Source: Massilia forsythiae (GTDB lineage: Bacteria > Pseudomonadota > Gammaproteobacteria > Burkholderiales > Burkholderiaceae_D). Taken from it: a stretch of DNA of 64,000 nucleotides. The position numbers were made by a program, and so were the translations under genes. The stretch lies in NCBI RefSeq assembly GCF_012849555.1, contig NZ_CP051685.1, positions 4,030,001-4,094,000 of the forward strand. The letters are read 5' to 3'. Position 1 is the first letter of the stretch; every line of letters starts with the position of its first letter. Below are positions 30,658 to 40,231 of this stretch, piece by piece. The notes under the pieces are model-generated. The model had not been told where the DNA came from. It did no database searches and was given only the letters and a program-made list of their open reading frames with translations.

Positions 30658-31952
30658 ACACCGTTGCCGAATTGCCGCGCACCGTGCGGCGCTATCACCG
30701 CTGGGCGCTGAGCCCGTGGACCGTGCTGGCCTGCGTGCTGGCCGGCGGCGTGTTCGGCTGGGCCGCACCGGCGCCGGCGCGGGCGCTGGGACCGGTGGGC
30801 GTGGTGTATGTCGACCTGCTGAAGATGATCGTACTGCCGTTCATGATCTCGGCCGTCATCTTCAGCCTGCAGAACCTGTACCGCGAAGGCGGCGCCAGTC
30901 GCATATTCAAGCGCATGGCGCTGGTGTTCGCGGCGTTCTCGGTCGCGGTCGCGCTGCTGGCCACCTGCACCTCGCTGCTGTTCAACCCGGGCAGCGGCCT
31001 GTCGCCCGACACCCGCGCCGCGCTGGGCAAGCTGGTCAACGAAGACGGCGACCGCAGCAATACCGTGATGTCGATGCGCGAGGAAGCGGCGCCGCCGCCA
31101 TCGCGCAGCATCGGCCAGGTGCTGGAATCGCTGATCCCGCAGAACATCTTCGCCGCCCTGGCCAACGGCGAGACGCTCAAGGCGCTGGTGTTCGCGCTGC
31201 TGTTCGGCTTCGCCGCCGGGCAGGTGCCGACCCGGCTGTCGAGCGGCCTGCACGAAGCGCTCGGCACCATCTACCACGCCTGCCAGACGCTGACGCGCTG
31301 GGTCAACCTGCCGCTGCCGGCGGTGCTGTTCTGTATGGCGGCGGCGCAGATCGCGCATAGCGGGCTGGAACCGCTGCAGGTGATGGCCGGCTTCGTGGCC
31401 ACCTTCCTGGGCTTGTCGCTGCTGCTGCTGGGCGCCGGCGTGCTGGTCATCGCGCGCCGCGCCGGGGTGGCGCACGGGGCCGTGCTGGGCGCGCTGCGCG
31501 AGCCGTTTGCCCTGGGCGTGGCCACCAGCAACAGCGCCACCTGCATGCCGGCCATGATCGACGGCCTGGCCGGCAAGCTGCAGTTCTCTCGTGCGCGCGT
31601 CGAGCTGCTGGTGCCGCTGACGATCTCGCTGCTGCGCATGGGCTCGGTGGCCTATTGCGTGTGCGGCACGCTGTTCATCGCGGCGCTGTACGGCCGGCCG
31701 CTGGGCGCGGGCGATGTGCTGCTGCTGGCGCTGGTGTCGATGCTGTCCGGCTTCGCCTCGGCCGGCATGACCGGCATCGTCACGGTGTCGCTGGTGGGCA
31801 CCACGGCGGCCTACCTGGCGCTGCCGTTCGAGGCAGTGTTCGTGCTGCTGGCGGCGGTCGATCCGCTGTGCGCGATGGCGCGCACCGCCGTCACCGTGGT
31901 CACCGGCTGCGCCGCGGTGGCGTCGGTGTGCGACGAACCGGTCAAGCTCTAG
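30654..31952 (+). CDS. SDF-family (dicarboxylate/amino acid:cation) symporter-like protein 1
   Basis: A 432-residue integral membrane protein with the SDF/DAACS hydrophobic pattern. VVYVDLLKMIVLPFMISAVI matches an early helix, and ATSNSATCMPAM aligns with the serine-rich re-entrant loop HP1 (TSSSATLP in transporters). The canonical helix-7 NMDGTA motif is replaced by YCVCGTLFIA, so substrate and cation coordination are probably altered. Overlaps the binding-protein gene by four bases and precedes a second, more divergent member by one base. Confidence 0.85.
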   Translation: MNTVAELPRTVRRYHRWALSPWTVLACVLAGGVFGWAAPAPARALGPVGVVYVDLLKMIVLPFMISAVIFSLQNLYREGGASRIFKRMALVFAAFSVAVALLATCTSLLFNPGSGLSPDTRAALGKLVNEDGDRSNTVMSMREEAAPPPSRSIGQVLESLIPQNIFAALANGETLKALVFALLFGFAAGQVPTRLSSGLHEALGTIYHACQTLTRWVNLPLPAVLFCMAAAQIAHSGLEPLQVMAGFVATFLGLSLLLLGAGVLVIARRAGVAHGAVLGALREPFALGVATSNSATCMPAMIDGLAGKLQFSRARVELLVPLTISLLRMGSVAYCVCGTLFIAALYGRPLGAGDVLLLALVSMLSGFASAGMTGIVTVSLVGTTAAYLALPFEAVFVLLAAVDPLCAMARTAVTVVTGCAAVASVCDEPVKL

Positions 31953-31953
31953 G

Positions 31954-33384
31954 ATGGCCATGCGCCAGCTCGCCAAACCCGCCGCCTTCCAGGCCAGAGA
32001 GATGCTGCAGCACCCCGCGCTGTTGCTGGGCATGGTGCTGCTGGGCGGCTGGGCCGGGGCCGTGCTGCCGCAGGGGCAGTCGCTGTTCGCCGCCTGCGCC
32101 GCCCTGTACCTGCTGCTGATCCAGATGGCGGCCCTGCCGTTCGTGATCCTGGCCGTGTACTTCGGCCTGCAGCGGGTGCCGGCCATTGCGCACGCGCGCC
32201 GGCTGCTGGCGACGGTCGCCGGCCTGTCGCTGCTGGGCATGCTGCTGTGCGCCGTGGTCGGCATCCTGGCTGCGGGCGCGGGCGGCGCCGGCAGCCACAT
32301 GACGGCGCAGCAGGCCGCCGCCTTCGGCCGCCTGACGCTGCGCGCCGAAGGCGGCATGTCCATGGCGCGCTACGGCGCCGACGCCGCGGCGGCGCTGCCC
32401 TGGGACATCGGCGCGCTGGTGCCGGACAACCTGTTCGGCGTGCTGTCGCACGGCTCGATGCCGTCGATCCTGATCGGCGTGCTGTGCTTCGGCGCGGCGG
32501 TGGCGGCGCAGGCGCCGGGGTCGACGCGCTCGCTGGGCGCGATCCTGGAAGCCAGCTACCGCGCGCTGGAATCGCTGGTCCACTACGTCAACTACTACCT
32601 GCCGGTGACGGCATTCATGCTGGCCGCCACCGCGACCGCCGCGGCCGGTGTCGAAGCGATCGTGCTGCTGGGCGGCTTCCTGGCAACCTTCCTGGCCGGC
32701 GTCCTGGCCGTCAGCGCGCTGGCGCTGGGCCTCATCGGCTGGCGCTTGCAGACCTCGCCGCTGAAGGTGCTGGCGGCGTTGCGCGAGCCGATCGCGGTGT
32801 GCCTGTTCTCGCCGCTGGCGGTGGCCGCCGTGCCGGGCCTGATCGCCGGCATGAGCGAGCGGCTCGGCTACAGCCGCGGCCTGGTCGAACTGTGCGGGCC
32901 GATCGCGCCGGTGTTCATGCGCGCCGGCGAAGCCATGTTCTTCGCGGTGCTGGCCATCTTCGTCGCCAACCTGTACGGGGCGCCGCTGGACGCGGTCGTC
33001 GTGGCGCGCATCGGCGCGCTGTCGTTCGCCGCCGCCTTGCTCTCGGTGGGGGTGACGGGGGCCAGGTCGGTGGCGCTCGGCGGCTTCGTGCTGGCGCCGC
33101 TGGGCTTGCCGCTGGAAGCGGTCCTGCCGGTGTTCATGCTGGTCGAAGTGTTGTGCGAAGGCGCACGCAACCTGCTTTCGCTGCTCATATCGTCCGCGCT
33201 GATTGCGCTCGTCGCGGAGGGACTGTATATTAATCGAGCGCAAGATTTCCCTCAGACACCTCTTGAACCCATTCGCTTCGTCTTCAGCCGCAGGCAGCTC
33301 GCGGCGCTTTCCGTCTTGATGTGCATTGCGCTGGCGAGCATCTTCTGCGCCGGCGTCGGGTTCGGTTTGCATAAAGCGATCTGA
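31954..33384 (+). CDS. SDF-family symporter-like protein 2, divergent
   Basis: A 476-residue polytopic membrane protein related to the preceding gene but further from functional SDF transporters. The HP1 position reads CLFSPLAVAAVPGLIAG with no serine cluster, and the helix-7 region is FMRAGEAMFFAVLAIFVANL without NMDGT. A C-terminal cytoplasmic segment and a last hydrophobic helix (LAALSVLMCIALASIFCAGV) extend it. A second in-frame ATG lies six bases downstream. It may be a non-transporting paralogue that pairs with protein 1. The next gene is tssJ. Confidence 0.82.
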   Translation: MAMRQLAKPAAFQAREMLQHPALLLGMVLLGGWAGAVLPQGQSLFAACAALYLLLIQMAALPFVILAVYFGLQRVPAIAHARRLLATVAGLSLLGMLLCAVVGILAAGAGGAGSHMTAQQAAAFGRLTLRAEGGMSMARYGADAAAALPWDIGALVPDNLFGVLSHGSMPSILIGVLCFGAAVAAQAPGSTRSLGAILEASYRALESLVHYVNYYLPVTAFMLAATATAAAGVEAIVLLGGFLATFLAGVLAVSALALGLIGWRLQTSPLKVLAALREPIAVCLFSPLAVAAVPGLIAGMSERLGYSRGLVELCGPIAPVFMRAGEAMFFAVLAIFVANLYGAPLDAVVVARIGALSFAAALLSVGVTGARSVALGGFVLAPLGLPLEAVLPVFMLVEVLCEGARNLLSLLISSALIALVAEGLYINRAQDFPQTPLEPIRFVFSRRQLAALSVLMCIALASIFCAGVGFGLHKAI

Positions 33385-33425
33385 TCATTGTGGCGATGAC
33401 CAACTGGAATGAAACGGCTTTCATC

Positions 33426-33953
33426 ATGACTGCACCGGGCAAGCGCCGCCGCGCCATGCTGGCGCTCGGCCTGGCCGGCCTGCTGGCCGGCTGCAAGACC
33501 GTGTCGGGCGCGGTCGACGGCGCCCGCTCGATGGTCGGCCTGGGGCCGAAGCCGTCCACGCCGGACTGGAAATCGCTGGTGCTGCGTGCCGACGACGACG
33601 CCAACGCCAACAGCGCCATCGCGCTCGACATCGTATTCGTGCGCGACACGGCGGCGCTGGATGCGATGGCGGTCATGCCCGCCAACAAATGGTTCGCCGG
33701 CCGGGCCGACCTGCAGCGCAGCTTTCCCGGGGCGTTGACGGTGCTGTCCTTCGAACTGGTGCCGGGCCAGACCGTCAAGGTGCAGGACGCGCTCTGGCGC
33801 GACGCCGCCGGCTGGGGCGTGCTGGCCTTCGCCGGCTACGCCGGCCCCGGCGAGCACCGGGCGCGCCTGATGCTGGATGCGCGCGCCTGCCTGATCGAGC
33901 TGCGCGCCCAGGATTTCAGCGCTACCGACCCGACGCCCGGCGCCACCAAATAG
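33426..33953 (+). CDS. tssJ: T6SS outer-membrane lipoprotein TssJ
   Basis: A lipoprotein that anchors the TssJLM membrane complex to the outer membrane by contacting periplasmic TssM. From 33426 the product has 175 residues, with a signal peptide (KRRRAMLALGLAGLLAGC) and lipobox LAGC with the lipidated Cys at position 23. The rest shows the TssJ beta-sandwich pattern (SAIALDIVFVRDTAALDAMA, then LPGQT-like VPGQTVKVQ and WGVLAFAGYAGP). Upstream in-frame starts at 33390 (GTG) and 33396 would lengthen the leader; none has a clear ribosome-binding site. Confidence 0.9.
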   Translation: MTAPGKRRRAMLALGLAGLLAGCKTVSGAVDGARSMVGLGPKPSTPDWKSLVLRADDDANANSAIALDIVFVRDTAALDAMAVMPANKWFAGRADLQRSFPGALTVLSFELVPGQTVKVQDALWRDAAGWGVLAFAGYAGPGEHRARLMLDARACLIELRAQDFSATDPTPGATK

Positions 33954-33967
33954 ACCGAACCAAGCCC

Positions 33968-35293
33968 ATGACGCATACCAAGCTCCCAGACCGCATCCAG
34001 TGGCATGAAGGCCTGTTGCTCACCCCCCAGCACTTCCAGCAGGAAGGGGCGCGCCTGGAAGCGCTGCTGGCCTGGCAGTCGCTCGCGGCGCAACCGTACG
34101 GCTGGGGCGTGCGCCGCCTGGCGATCGACGAGGCGCTGCTCAACACCGGCCTGCTGCGCGTGCTGCAGCTGGAAGCGGTCCTGCCGAACGGGATGGCGGT
34201 CGCCTACGACAGCGCCAGCGCGCAGGGCCATGCGCTGGAGCTGGCGCTGGCGCCGTGGGACGAGGCCATGGCGCAGGGCGAGGTCGACGTCTACCTGGTG
34301 CTCGGCAATACCCGTTCGCTCAACCAGCCGGGCCAGCCGGCCATGTTCCGCGGCGTGGAAAGCGCGCCGGTGGAAGACGAGATTTCGCAGGCCCTGCCGG
34401 CCGACGTGCCGCGCATGGCGGTCAACCTCGGCCTGATGGCGGGCAAGCTGCCGCCGGCGGCGTACACCGCGCTGCGCCTGGCGACCGTCAACAAGGTCAA
34501 CGAGGTGGTGCGCCGCGGCGCCTACCTGCCGGCCATGCTGGAGGTGCCGGCCGAGGCGGCGCTGCGCCAGCGCGCCCAGGTGCTGGCCACGCAGATGCGC
34601 AACAAGGCGCTGTTCCTGGCGCGCCAGACCGCGCATCCTTCCTCGCGCACCGAAGACCGCCTGGCCATGCTGGAGCAGAAAGGCCGGCTGGCCAGCCTGA
34701 CCCTCAACCTGCCGTGGCTGGAGGCCGTGCTGCGCTGCCCGGTGGTGCAGCCGCTGCCGCTGTACCTGGCCCTGTGCGCCCAGCTAGGACCGCTGGCCAC
34801 GCTGCGGCCCGGTGCGGTGCCGCTGCTGCCGCCGGCCTACGACCACGCCGACAGCGGCCCGCTGTTCGATGCCGTGCTGGAGGCGCTGTCGGCCCTGGTG
34901 GCCGAGGTCAGCCAGGAATGGAAGACCGTCACCTTCGGCTTCGACGGACGCGCCTTCGCGCTGCCGCTGCAGCAGGAATGGCTGGGCGGGCGCCTGGTGG
35001 TGGGCCTGCGCGGACAGCCCGAGCGCGAGGCGGCGCAATGGATGGCGGGCGCGGTGATCGGTTCGCAGACCGTATGGACTTCGCTCACCGACCGCCGCGT
35101 GCTGGGCGCCGCGCGCAGCCAGATCGACGAGGCCGCCGAGCTGGGCGTGCGCAGCAGCGCCGGCTACACCCTGTTCGCCATCGAAGCGTCGGACGCCTTC
35201 ATCGTGGCGGGGCAGGCGCTCCTGATCAGCAATGCCAACGACACCCTGCAGGCCCGGCGCCCGCAGGAAATCGTCCTGTTCGTCCGGGGGTGA
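33968..35293 (+). CDS. tssK: T6SS baseplate-membrane connector TssK
   Basis: The 441-residue trimeric adaptor joins the baseplate to the membrane complex (TssL/TssM). Family marks are IQWHEGLLLTPQHFQQ at the N-terminus, YLVLGNTRSLN, and a C-terminal domain ending in SNANDTLQARRPQEIVLFVR. It starts 14 bases after tssJ and ends four bases before tssL. Confidence 0.96.
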   Translation: MTHTKLPDRIQWHEGLLLTPQHFQQEGARLEALLAWQSLAAQPYGWGVRRLAIDEALLNTGLLRVLQLEAVLPNGMAVAYDSASAQGHALELALAPWDEAMAQGEVDVYLVLGNTRSLNQPGQPAMFRGVESAPVEDEISQALPADVPRMAVNLGLMAGKLPPAAYTALRLATVNKVNEVVRRGAYLPAMLEVPAEAALRQRAQVLATQMRNKALFLARQTAHPSSRTEDRLAMLEQKGRLASLTLNLPWLEAVLRCPVVQPLPLYLALCAQLGPLATLRPGAVPLLPPAYDHADSGPLFDAVLEALSALVAEVSQEWKTVTFGFDGRAFALPLQQEWLGGRLVVGLRGQPEREAAQWMAGAVIGSQTVWTSLTDRRVLGAARSQIDEAAELGVRSSAGYTLFAIEASDAFIVAGQALLISNANDTLQARRPQEIVLFVRG

Positions 35294-35297
35294 GCGC

Positions 35298-36059
35298 ATG
35301 AGCCGGCACACCACCGAAGTACGGGTCAGGGCGCCGGCGGGCGCTGCGGCGAACGAGGGCGTGGACCTGGCGTCGAGCCAGTTCCGCGATTTCTACGACG
35401 TGCTGGCGCGCGCGGCGCACGCCGTCGTCCGCCTCGGCGAGGACGAGGCCAGGGGCGCGGCCGAGGCGCTCAGCCGCCAGCTGTGCCAGCTGATCGAGCT
35501 GCAGTCGCTGGAAGCGCGCCGCGTGGGCGGCAAGGGCGGCGCCGAGGCCGACCTGCAGGGCCGCTTCCTGAAGGCGGCGCTGGCCGACGAAGTGCTGCTC
35601 AGCACCGACTGGGCCGGACGCGACTACTGGCGCCACGTGCTGGTCGAGGCCACCCTGTTCAAGTCGAGCTATGCCGGCGAGCGCGTGTTCCAGGACCTGG
35701 ACCAGCTGCTGCGCGAGCGCGAGCCGGCGCGCCGCAACGTCGGGCGCCTGTACCTGTACCTGCTGTCGCTCGGCTTCCAGGGGCGCTACCGCGGACTGGC
35801 GCAGGACAAGATCGCCGAGTACCGGCGCGAGCTGTTCCAGTTCGTCTACCAGCGCCCGGCCGACCTGCAGGGGCGCGACCGCACGCTGTCGGCCCAGGCC
35901 TATGAAAGCACGCTGTTGCACCTGACGGCCGGCCGTCTGCCGCGCCTGAACCGCTTCGGCCTGCTGGTGCTGCTGGGGATGCTGATCCTGCTCGGCCTGT
36001 CCGAACTGCTGTGGCTGTGGGTCTCGTGGCCGGTGCGCAGCGCCCTGGAGGGAGGCTGA
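35298..36059 (+). CDS. tssL: T6SS inner-membrane protein TssL (DotU)
   Basis: A 253-residue DotU-type protein: cytoplasmic helical domain (FRDFYDVLARAAHAVVRLGE, LKAALADEVLLSTDW, ERVFQDLDQLLRERE) and one C-terminal transmembrane helix (FGLLVLLGMLILLGLSELLW, about 217-240). There is no periplasmic OmpA-like peptidoglycan-binding extension, so cell-wall anchoring must come from another protein or not occur. The start at 35298 follows tssK by four bases. Confidence 0.95.
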   Translation: MSRHTTEVRVRAPAGAAANEGVDLASSQFRDFYDVLARAAHAVVRLGEDEARGAAEALSRQLCQLIELQSLEARRVGGKGGAEADLQGRFLKAALADEVLLSTDWAGRDYWRHVLVEATLFKSSYAGERVFQDLDQLLREREPARRNVGRLYLYLLSLGFQGRYRGLAQDKIAEYRRELFQFVYQRPADLQGRDRTLSAQAYESTLLHLTAGRLPRLNRFGLLVLLGMLILLGLSELLWLWVSWPVRSALEGG

Positions 36060-36061
36060 GC

Positions 36062-39000
36062 ATGGGGTTCTTGTCTGATAACATTGCGATCGTCACGCTG
36101 CTGGCGCTGACGCTGCTGGTGCTGCTGCTGCTGGGGGTGGTGGTGTGGGCGGCGATGAAGGGCGCCGGCCAGGCCGGCAAGCCGGCCGCGCCCAAGGAGC
36201 GCCGCATCAGCAGCGATTCGCTGCGCCAGTCGTTCCGCGTGGCGGTCGAGCTGATCGAAGCCAACCTGGCGGCGCGCGCCGAACGCTACAACCTGAACTG
36301 GACGCTGGTGCTGAACGAGGGCAGCCACGGACGCGAGCTGCCGCTGACCCAGTCCGGCCTGCCGAGCGCGCTCAGCGCCGACAGCACCCTGACCGCCAGC
36401 GGCCAGGGCATCAGCTGGAACTTCTTCGACCAGGGCGTGGCGATCCAGCTGCAGACCCAGTACCTCGGTTCGCCCGACCCTGCGGACGCCGGCAGCAACG
36501 GCACCTGGGACGCATTCCTCGGCTTGTGCCGCAGCTACCGTCCGGACCGCCCGTTCGACGGCATCGTGCTGGCGCTGCCGGCCAGCCTGTTCCTCGGCGC
36601 CGACGGCGACGGCGGCGAGGGCGAAGAAGGCCAGGGCCAGCTCGAGGTGATCGCGCGCGCCAAGGCCATCCACCGCCGCCTGTGGCTGGCGCAGAACCGG
36701 TTGGCGCTGCGCTTCCCGATCTATATCGCGATCGCCGACTGCGAGGCCATTCCCGGCTTTGCGCGCTTCGCCGCCGCGCTGCCGGAAGCGCTGCGCCGCT
36801 CGATGCTGGGCTGGTCGTCGCCGCACGAACTGGCGGCGCCGTACCAGGCGCACTGGATCGACACGGCATTCAACGAGATCGGGCGCAGCCTGTCCGACGC
36901 CGGCGCCGAGCTGTGCGCGCTGGAGCCGGCCGGCGCCGACAGCAGCGCCTACTTCCTGCTGCCGGCGCAGGTCGAGCGCCTGCGCGCCGGCGTCAAGCTG
37001 TTCGCCGACGAGCTGATGCGCCCGAGCGCCTACCATGAACCGTTCCTGTTGCGCGGCATCTACCTGACCGGCGACTGCAGCGACGCCGCCGTGCTGGCCG
37101 GCGCCGGCGCCAGTGCCGGCACGGACGCCGACGCCCCCGCCATGCTGCCCGGCGACGGCCTGCTGCCCCTGGACGGCCTGCCGGCGGCGCTGCCGGACGG
37201 CGCGCTGGAGCCGGTACTGGACGAACGCGCCATCCTGGCGCCGGGCCAGCCGGGACAGGCCAGCACGGTGCCGGCCTTTTTGCGCGACATCTTCGAGCGC
37301 AAGATCTTCGCCGAGACCGGCCTGGTGCGCTCGGCCTCGTCGCAGCGCATGCGCCGTCCCGCCATCAACCGCGCGCTGCGCTGGGGCGCGCTGGCACTGC
37401 CGGCGCTGTGGCTGGCCGGCCTCGGCTTCGGCACCGCGCGCCTGTACACCATGTCGGACCAGATGGTGGTCTACCTGAAGTCCCTGAACCGCGACACCGC
37501 CGGCACCCTGCAGGCCGGCCTCGGGCGCAGCGCCGACCCGGCCCGCAGCCGCCAGCGCGCCGTCGACGCGCTGGTCAACATCGAGCGCATGGACGCGGCC
37601 CACGTGGGCTCGTTCTTCATGCCGGGTTCCTGGTCCTGGTTCGACGGCCTGCACGACCGCCTGCAGCAGCGCATGGAAAAGGGTTTCGCCGACAACGCCT
37701 TCGACCCGCTGCGGCGCGCCACCTACCAGCGCATGAGCGACCTGACCGGGGTGCCGGTCGATCCGGTATCGGGCGGCCTGATCGTCGGCGCCCAGTGCAC
37801 GCTCCCGCAGAACTGGGCCCAGAACACCAGCGGCGGCGCCAGCGCGCTGAACGTGGAAGACCTGCCCGAGTTCGGCGCCACGCTGCAATACCTGGCGCAG
37901 CTGGAACAGACCGAGAAACTGCTGGCGGCGATGATGCGCCTGAAGTCGCCGCGTACCGGCCCGGCCTCGGGCGACGATTTGGCGCTGGTGGTGCACATGC
38001 TGCTGGGCGTCGACCTGAGCGGCAACCCGGCGCGCACCGCGGCCCTGTTCCGCCAGGTGGCGCAGAGCGTCCCTTCGTTGACCATCGAGCCGCTGCAGGA
38101 GGCCGCGGCCTGCTCGTTCCGCCAGGCCATGCGCGCCACCACGCGCCGCCTGTTCGCCGAGAACGGCATGCTCGCCGCCGAGCAGCAGATCGGCGAAAAC
38201 GCGCGCACGCTGCTCGACGCCGGGCCGCGTCCGGCCGACCCGGGCGCCGTGCTGCAGGCGTGGCAGCAGCTACGCATCGGCCTGCGCGTGCAGGAACGTT
38301 ACATGGCCGGCGGCAAGGGCGCCTGGATGCGCGGCGAGACGCTGGCGCCGGGCCCGGCCTGGGACAACATGCTGCTGCGCACCGAGCAGCTGGCCCTGCT
38401 GGGCAAGCCGGCCGCCGATGAGGCGCGCCGGCAGGCCGCGGCCGGCTTCCTGCAGTTCCAGTCCGCATGGCAGGCCGCGCTCGGTGCCGATCCGCTGATC
38501 GGCGGCATGGGGTCCGGCATCGAATGGTCGGAGACCGCCCACGGCTGGGCGTTCGCGGAAGACCGCAAGGCGTTGCTGGACGGCCTGTCCGGCGTGCTCG
38601 GCCAGCCCTGGATGAAATTCAACGCGGCGGTGCGTTTGCCCGAGGTGGCGCCCGGCTCCACCGTGTCGTGGGACGCCACGCGCCTGGACCAGGCGCTGGC
38701 GCTGGCGGATGCGCGCAAGCGCTTCCAGACCGACCTGCTGCCCAGGTTCCCGGCGCAGCTGCAGGCAAGCGCCGCCACGCTGGCCGACATGGGCCTGGTG
38801 CAGAGCGCGCGCGACCTGCTGTCGCAGGCGTACTTCGTCTCGGCGCGCGAGATCCAGGCGCCGGCCAGCGAAGCCGGGCGCGGACGCGCGCTACGCCTGC
38901 GCAGCTGGCTCGAAGACATGGGGGCCGGCGCCGCCGCCGAGGAATTGAACGGCGTGCTGGTCAGGGACGCGCTGTCGCGCCTGCAGGTGCTGGACGAGAT

Positions 39001-40231
39001 GCTGGCGCGCGCCCAGCCGTTCGTGCCGCGCGACCGCGCGTTCCGCGGCTGGAGCGGCGAGAAGGGGCCGCTGCTGGACGCCTTCGGCGCCGTCGACGCC
39101 GCCGGCTTGAACGGCTACGTGGCGCAGCAGCAGAGCTTCATCGAGGCGGCCGGCAAGGATGCCGAAGTGCTGCTGCTGCAGATCGGAAATGTACAGCCGG
39201 GCAATGCGCTGGTGGCGCGCTGGCAGGCCACGGTGGCCGACCTGCAGCGCTATCGCCTGAAGAGCCCGACCAGCAGCCTGCTCGGGCTGGAACAGTTCGT
39301 GCTGAACGGCGCCGTCGACATCGACGCCGGCAATTGCCTCGACAAGCTGTCGGCGCGCGCCGCCCAGCAGCGCGGCGCCGACCTGTTTGCCGAGCGCTTG
39401 CAGGCGTTGCAGTCCGGCCTGGCCGCGCGCTGCCGCGAACTGGGCCAGGCCGGTTTCGACGATGCCTGGAACCGCTTCGCCACGGCCTTCAACCGCGACC
39501 TGTCCAACCGCAGTCCGTTCCGCGCGGCGTCGTTCGACGCCGCTGCCAGGGGCGAGCGCGCGTCCGCCGCCGATGCCGGCGACGTCGGCAGCGCGCTCAA
39601 GCTGTTCGAGCGCGTGCCGGCATCGGTGCAGGCGAATGCCGCCCGCGCCGGCGCGCCGCCCAACCTGCGCAAGGTGAGCGAGCAGATGCAGGCGGTGCAC
39701 GACCTGCTGGCGCCGCTGTATCCGGCCGAGGACGGCCAGGCCGCCGGCATCGACGTGACCGCCGAGTTTCGCGCCAACCAGGGTGCGGAAGTCGACGGCA
39801 ACAAGATCATCGACTGGAGCCTCGCCATCGGCGCCCAGACACTGCGCCAGCGCGATCCGGCGCGGCTGCTGCGCTGGGAGCCGGGCATGCCGGTGACGCT
39901 GACGCTGCGCCTGGCGCAGGACGGCCCGACCGTGCCGAAGGCGGACCCGGCCCAGCCCGACCTGGCGGTCGAGCAGCGCACCGTCAGCTTCCGCTTCGAC
40001 GACCCGTGGGCGCTGCTCGGCTTCGTCGCGGCCCACCGCGACGGCGACTCGGGCGCGCGCGCGCAGCTGCTGCGCTTCGAGTTCCCCACCAGCCAGGTGG
40101 GCGAGGGCGGCCGCGTGCAGGTGCGCGACGGCCGCGCCAGGGTTTTCGTCCGCCTGACGCTGAGCGCGCCGGGCAAACGCACCGCGCTGGCCTGGCCCAG
40201 CGCATTTCCCGTCAAGGTACCGACATGGTAG
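36062..40231 (+). CDS. tssM: T6SS membrane-complex protein TssM (IcmF), without P-loop
   Basis: A 1389-residue inner-membrane core protein. One N-terminal transmembrane helix (IVTLLALTLLVLLLLGVVVW, about 8-31) and a second at about 440-462 (WGALALPALWLAGLGFGTAR) flank a cytoplasmic domain; the rest is periplasmic. Where many TssM proteins have a Walker A loop, the aligned segment reads NEGSHGRELPLTQSGL, lacking the GxGK(S/T) lysine and serine, so nucleotide binding by this motif is unlikely. The periplasmic domain ends with a beta-rich segment typical of TssJ contact. Its stop overlaps the formyltransferase-like gene by seven bases. Confidence 0.94.
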   Translation: MGFLSDNIAIVTLLALTLLVLLLLGVVVWAAMKGAGQAGKPAAPKERRISSDSLRQSFRVAVELIEANLAARAERYNLNWTLVLNEGSHGRELPLTQSGLPSALSADSTLTASGQGISWNFFDQGVAIQLQTQYLGSPDPADAGSNGTWDAFLGLCRSYRPDRPFDGIVLALPASLFLGADGDGGEGEEGQGQLEVIARAKAIHRRLWLAQNRLALRFPIYIAIADCEAIPGFARFAAALPEALRRSMLGWSSPHELAAPYQAHWIDTAFNEIGRSLSDAGAELCALEPAGADSSAYFLLPAQVERLRAGVKLFADELMRPSAYHEPFLLRGIYLTGDCSDAAVLAGAGASAGTDADAPAMLPGDGLLPLDGLPAALPDGALEPVLDERAILAPGQPGQASTVPAFLRDIFERKIFAETGLVRSASSQRMRRPAINRALRWGALALPALWLAGLGFGTARLYTMSDQMVVYLKSLNRDTAGTLQAGLGRSADPARSRQRAVDALVNIERMDAAHVGSFFMPGSWSWFDGLHDRLQQRMEKGFADNAFDPLRRATYQRMSDLTGVPVDPVSGGLIVGAQCTLPQNWAQNTSGGASALNVEDLPEFGATLQYLAQLEQTEKLLAAMMRLKSPRTGPASGDDLALVVHMLLGVDLSGNPARTAALFRQVAQSVPSLTIEPLQEAAACSFRQAMRATTRRLFAENGMLAAEQQIGENARTLLDAGPRPADPGAVLQAWQQLRIGLRVQERYMAGGKGAWMRGETLAPGPAWDNMLLRTEQLALLGKPAADEARRQAAAGFLQFQSAWQAALGADPLIGGMGSGIEWSETAHGWAFAEDRKALLDGLSGVLGQPWMKFNAAVRLPEVAPGSTVSWDATRLDQALALADARKRFQTDLLPRFPAQLQASAATLADMGLVQSARDLLSQAYFVSAREIQAPASEAGRGRALRLRSWLEDMGAGAAAEELNGVLVRDALSRLQVLDEMLARAQPFVPRDRAFRGWSGEKGPLLDAFGAVDAAGLNGYVAQQQSFIEAAGKDAEVLLLQIGNVQPGNALVARWQATVADLQRYRLKSPTSSLLGLEQFVLNGAVDIDAGNCLDKLSARAAQQRGADLFAERLQALQSGLAARCRELGQAGFDDAWNRFATAFNRDLSNRSPFRAASFDAAARGERASAADAGDVGSALKLFERVPASVQANAARAGAPPNLRKVSEQMQAVHDLLAPLYPAEDGQAAGIDVTAEFRANQGAEVDGNKIIDWSLAIGAQTLRQRDPARLLRWEPGMPVTLTLRLAQDGPTVPKADPAQPDLAVEQRTVSFRFDDPWALLGFVAAHRDGDSGARAQLLRFEFPTSQVGEGGRVQVRDGRARVFVRLTLSAPGKRTALAWPSAFPVKVPTW

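Noticed and set aside
30447..33372. Long minus-strand frames across the SDF symporter genes
   Set aside because: Antisense shadows of well-patterned membrane proteins with overlapping starts and stops on the plus strand.
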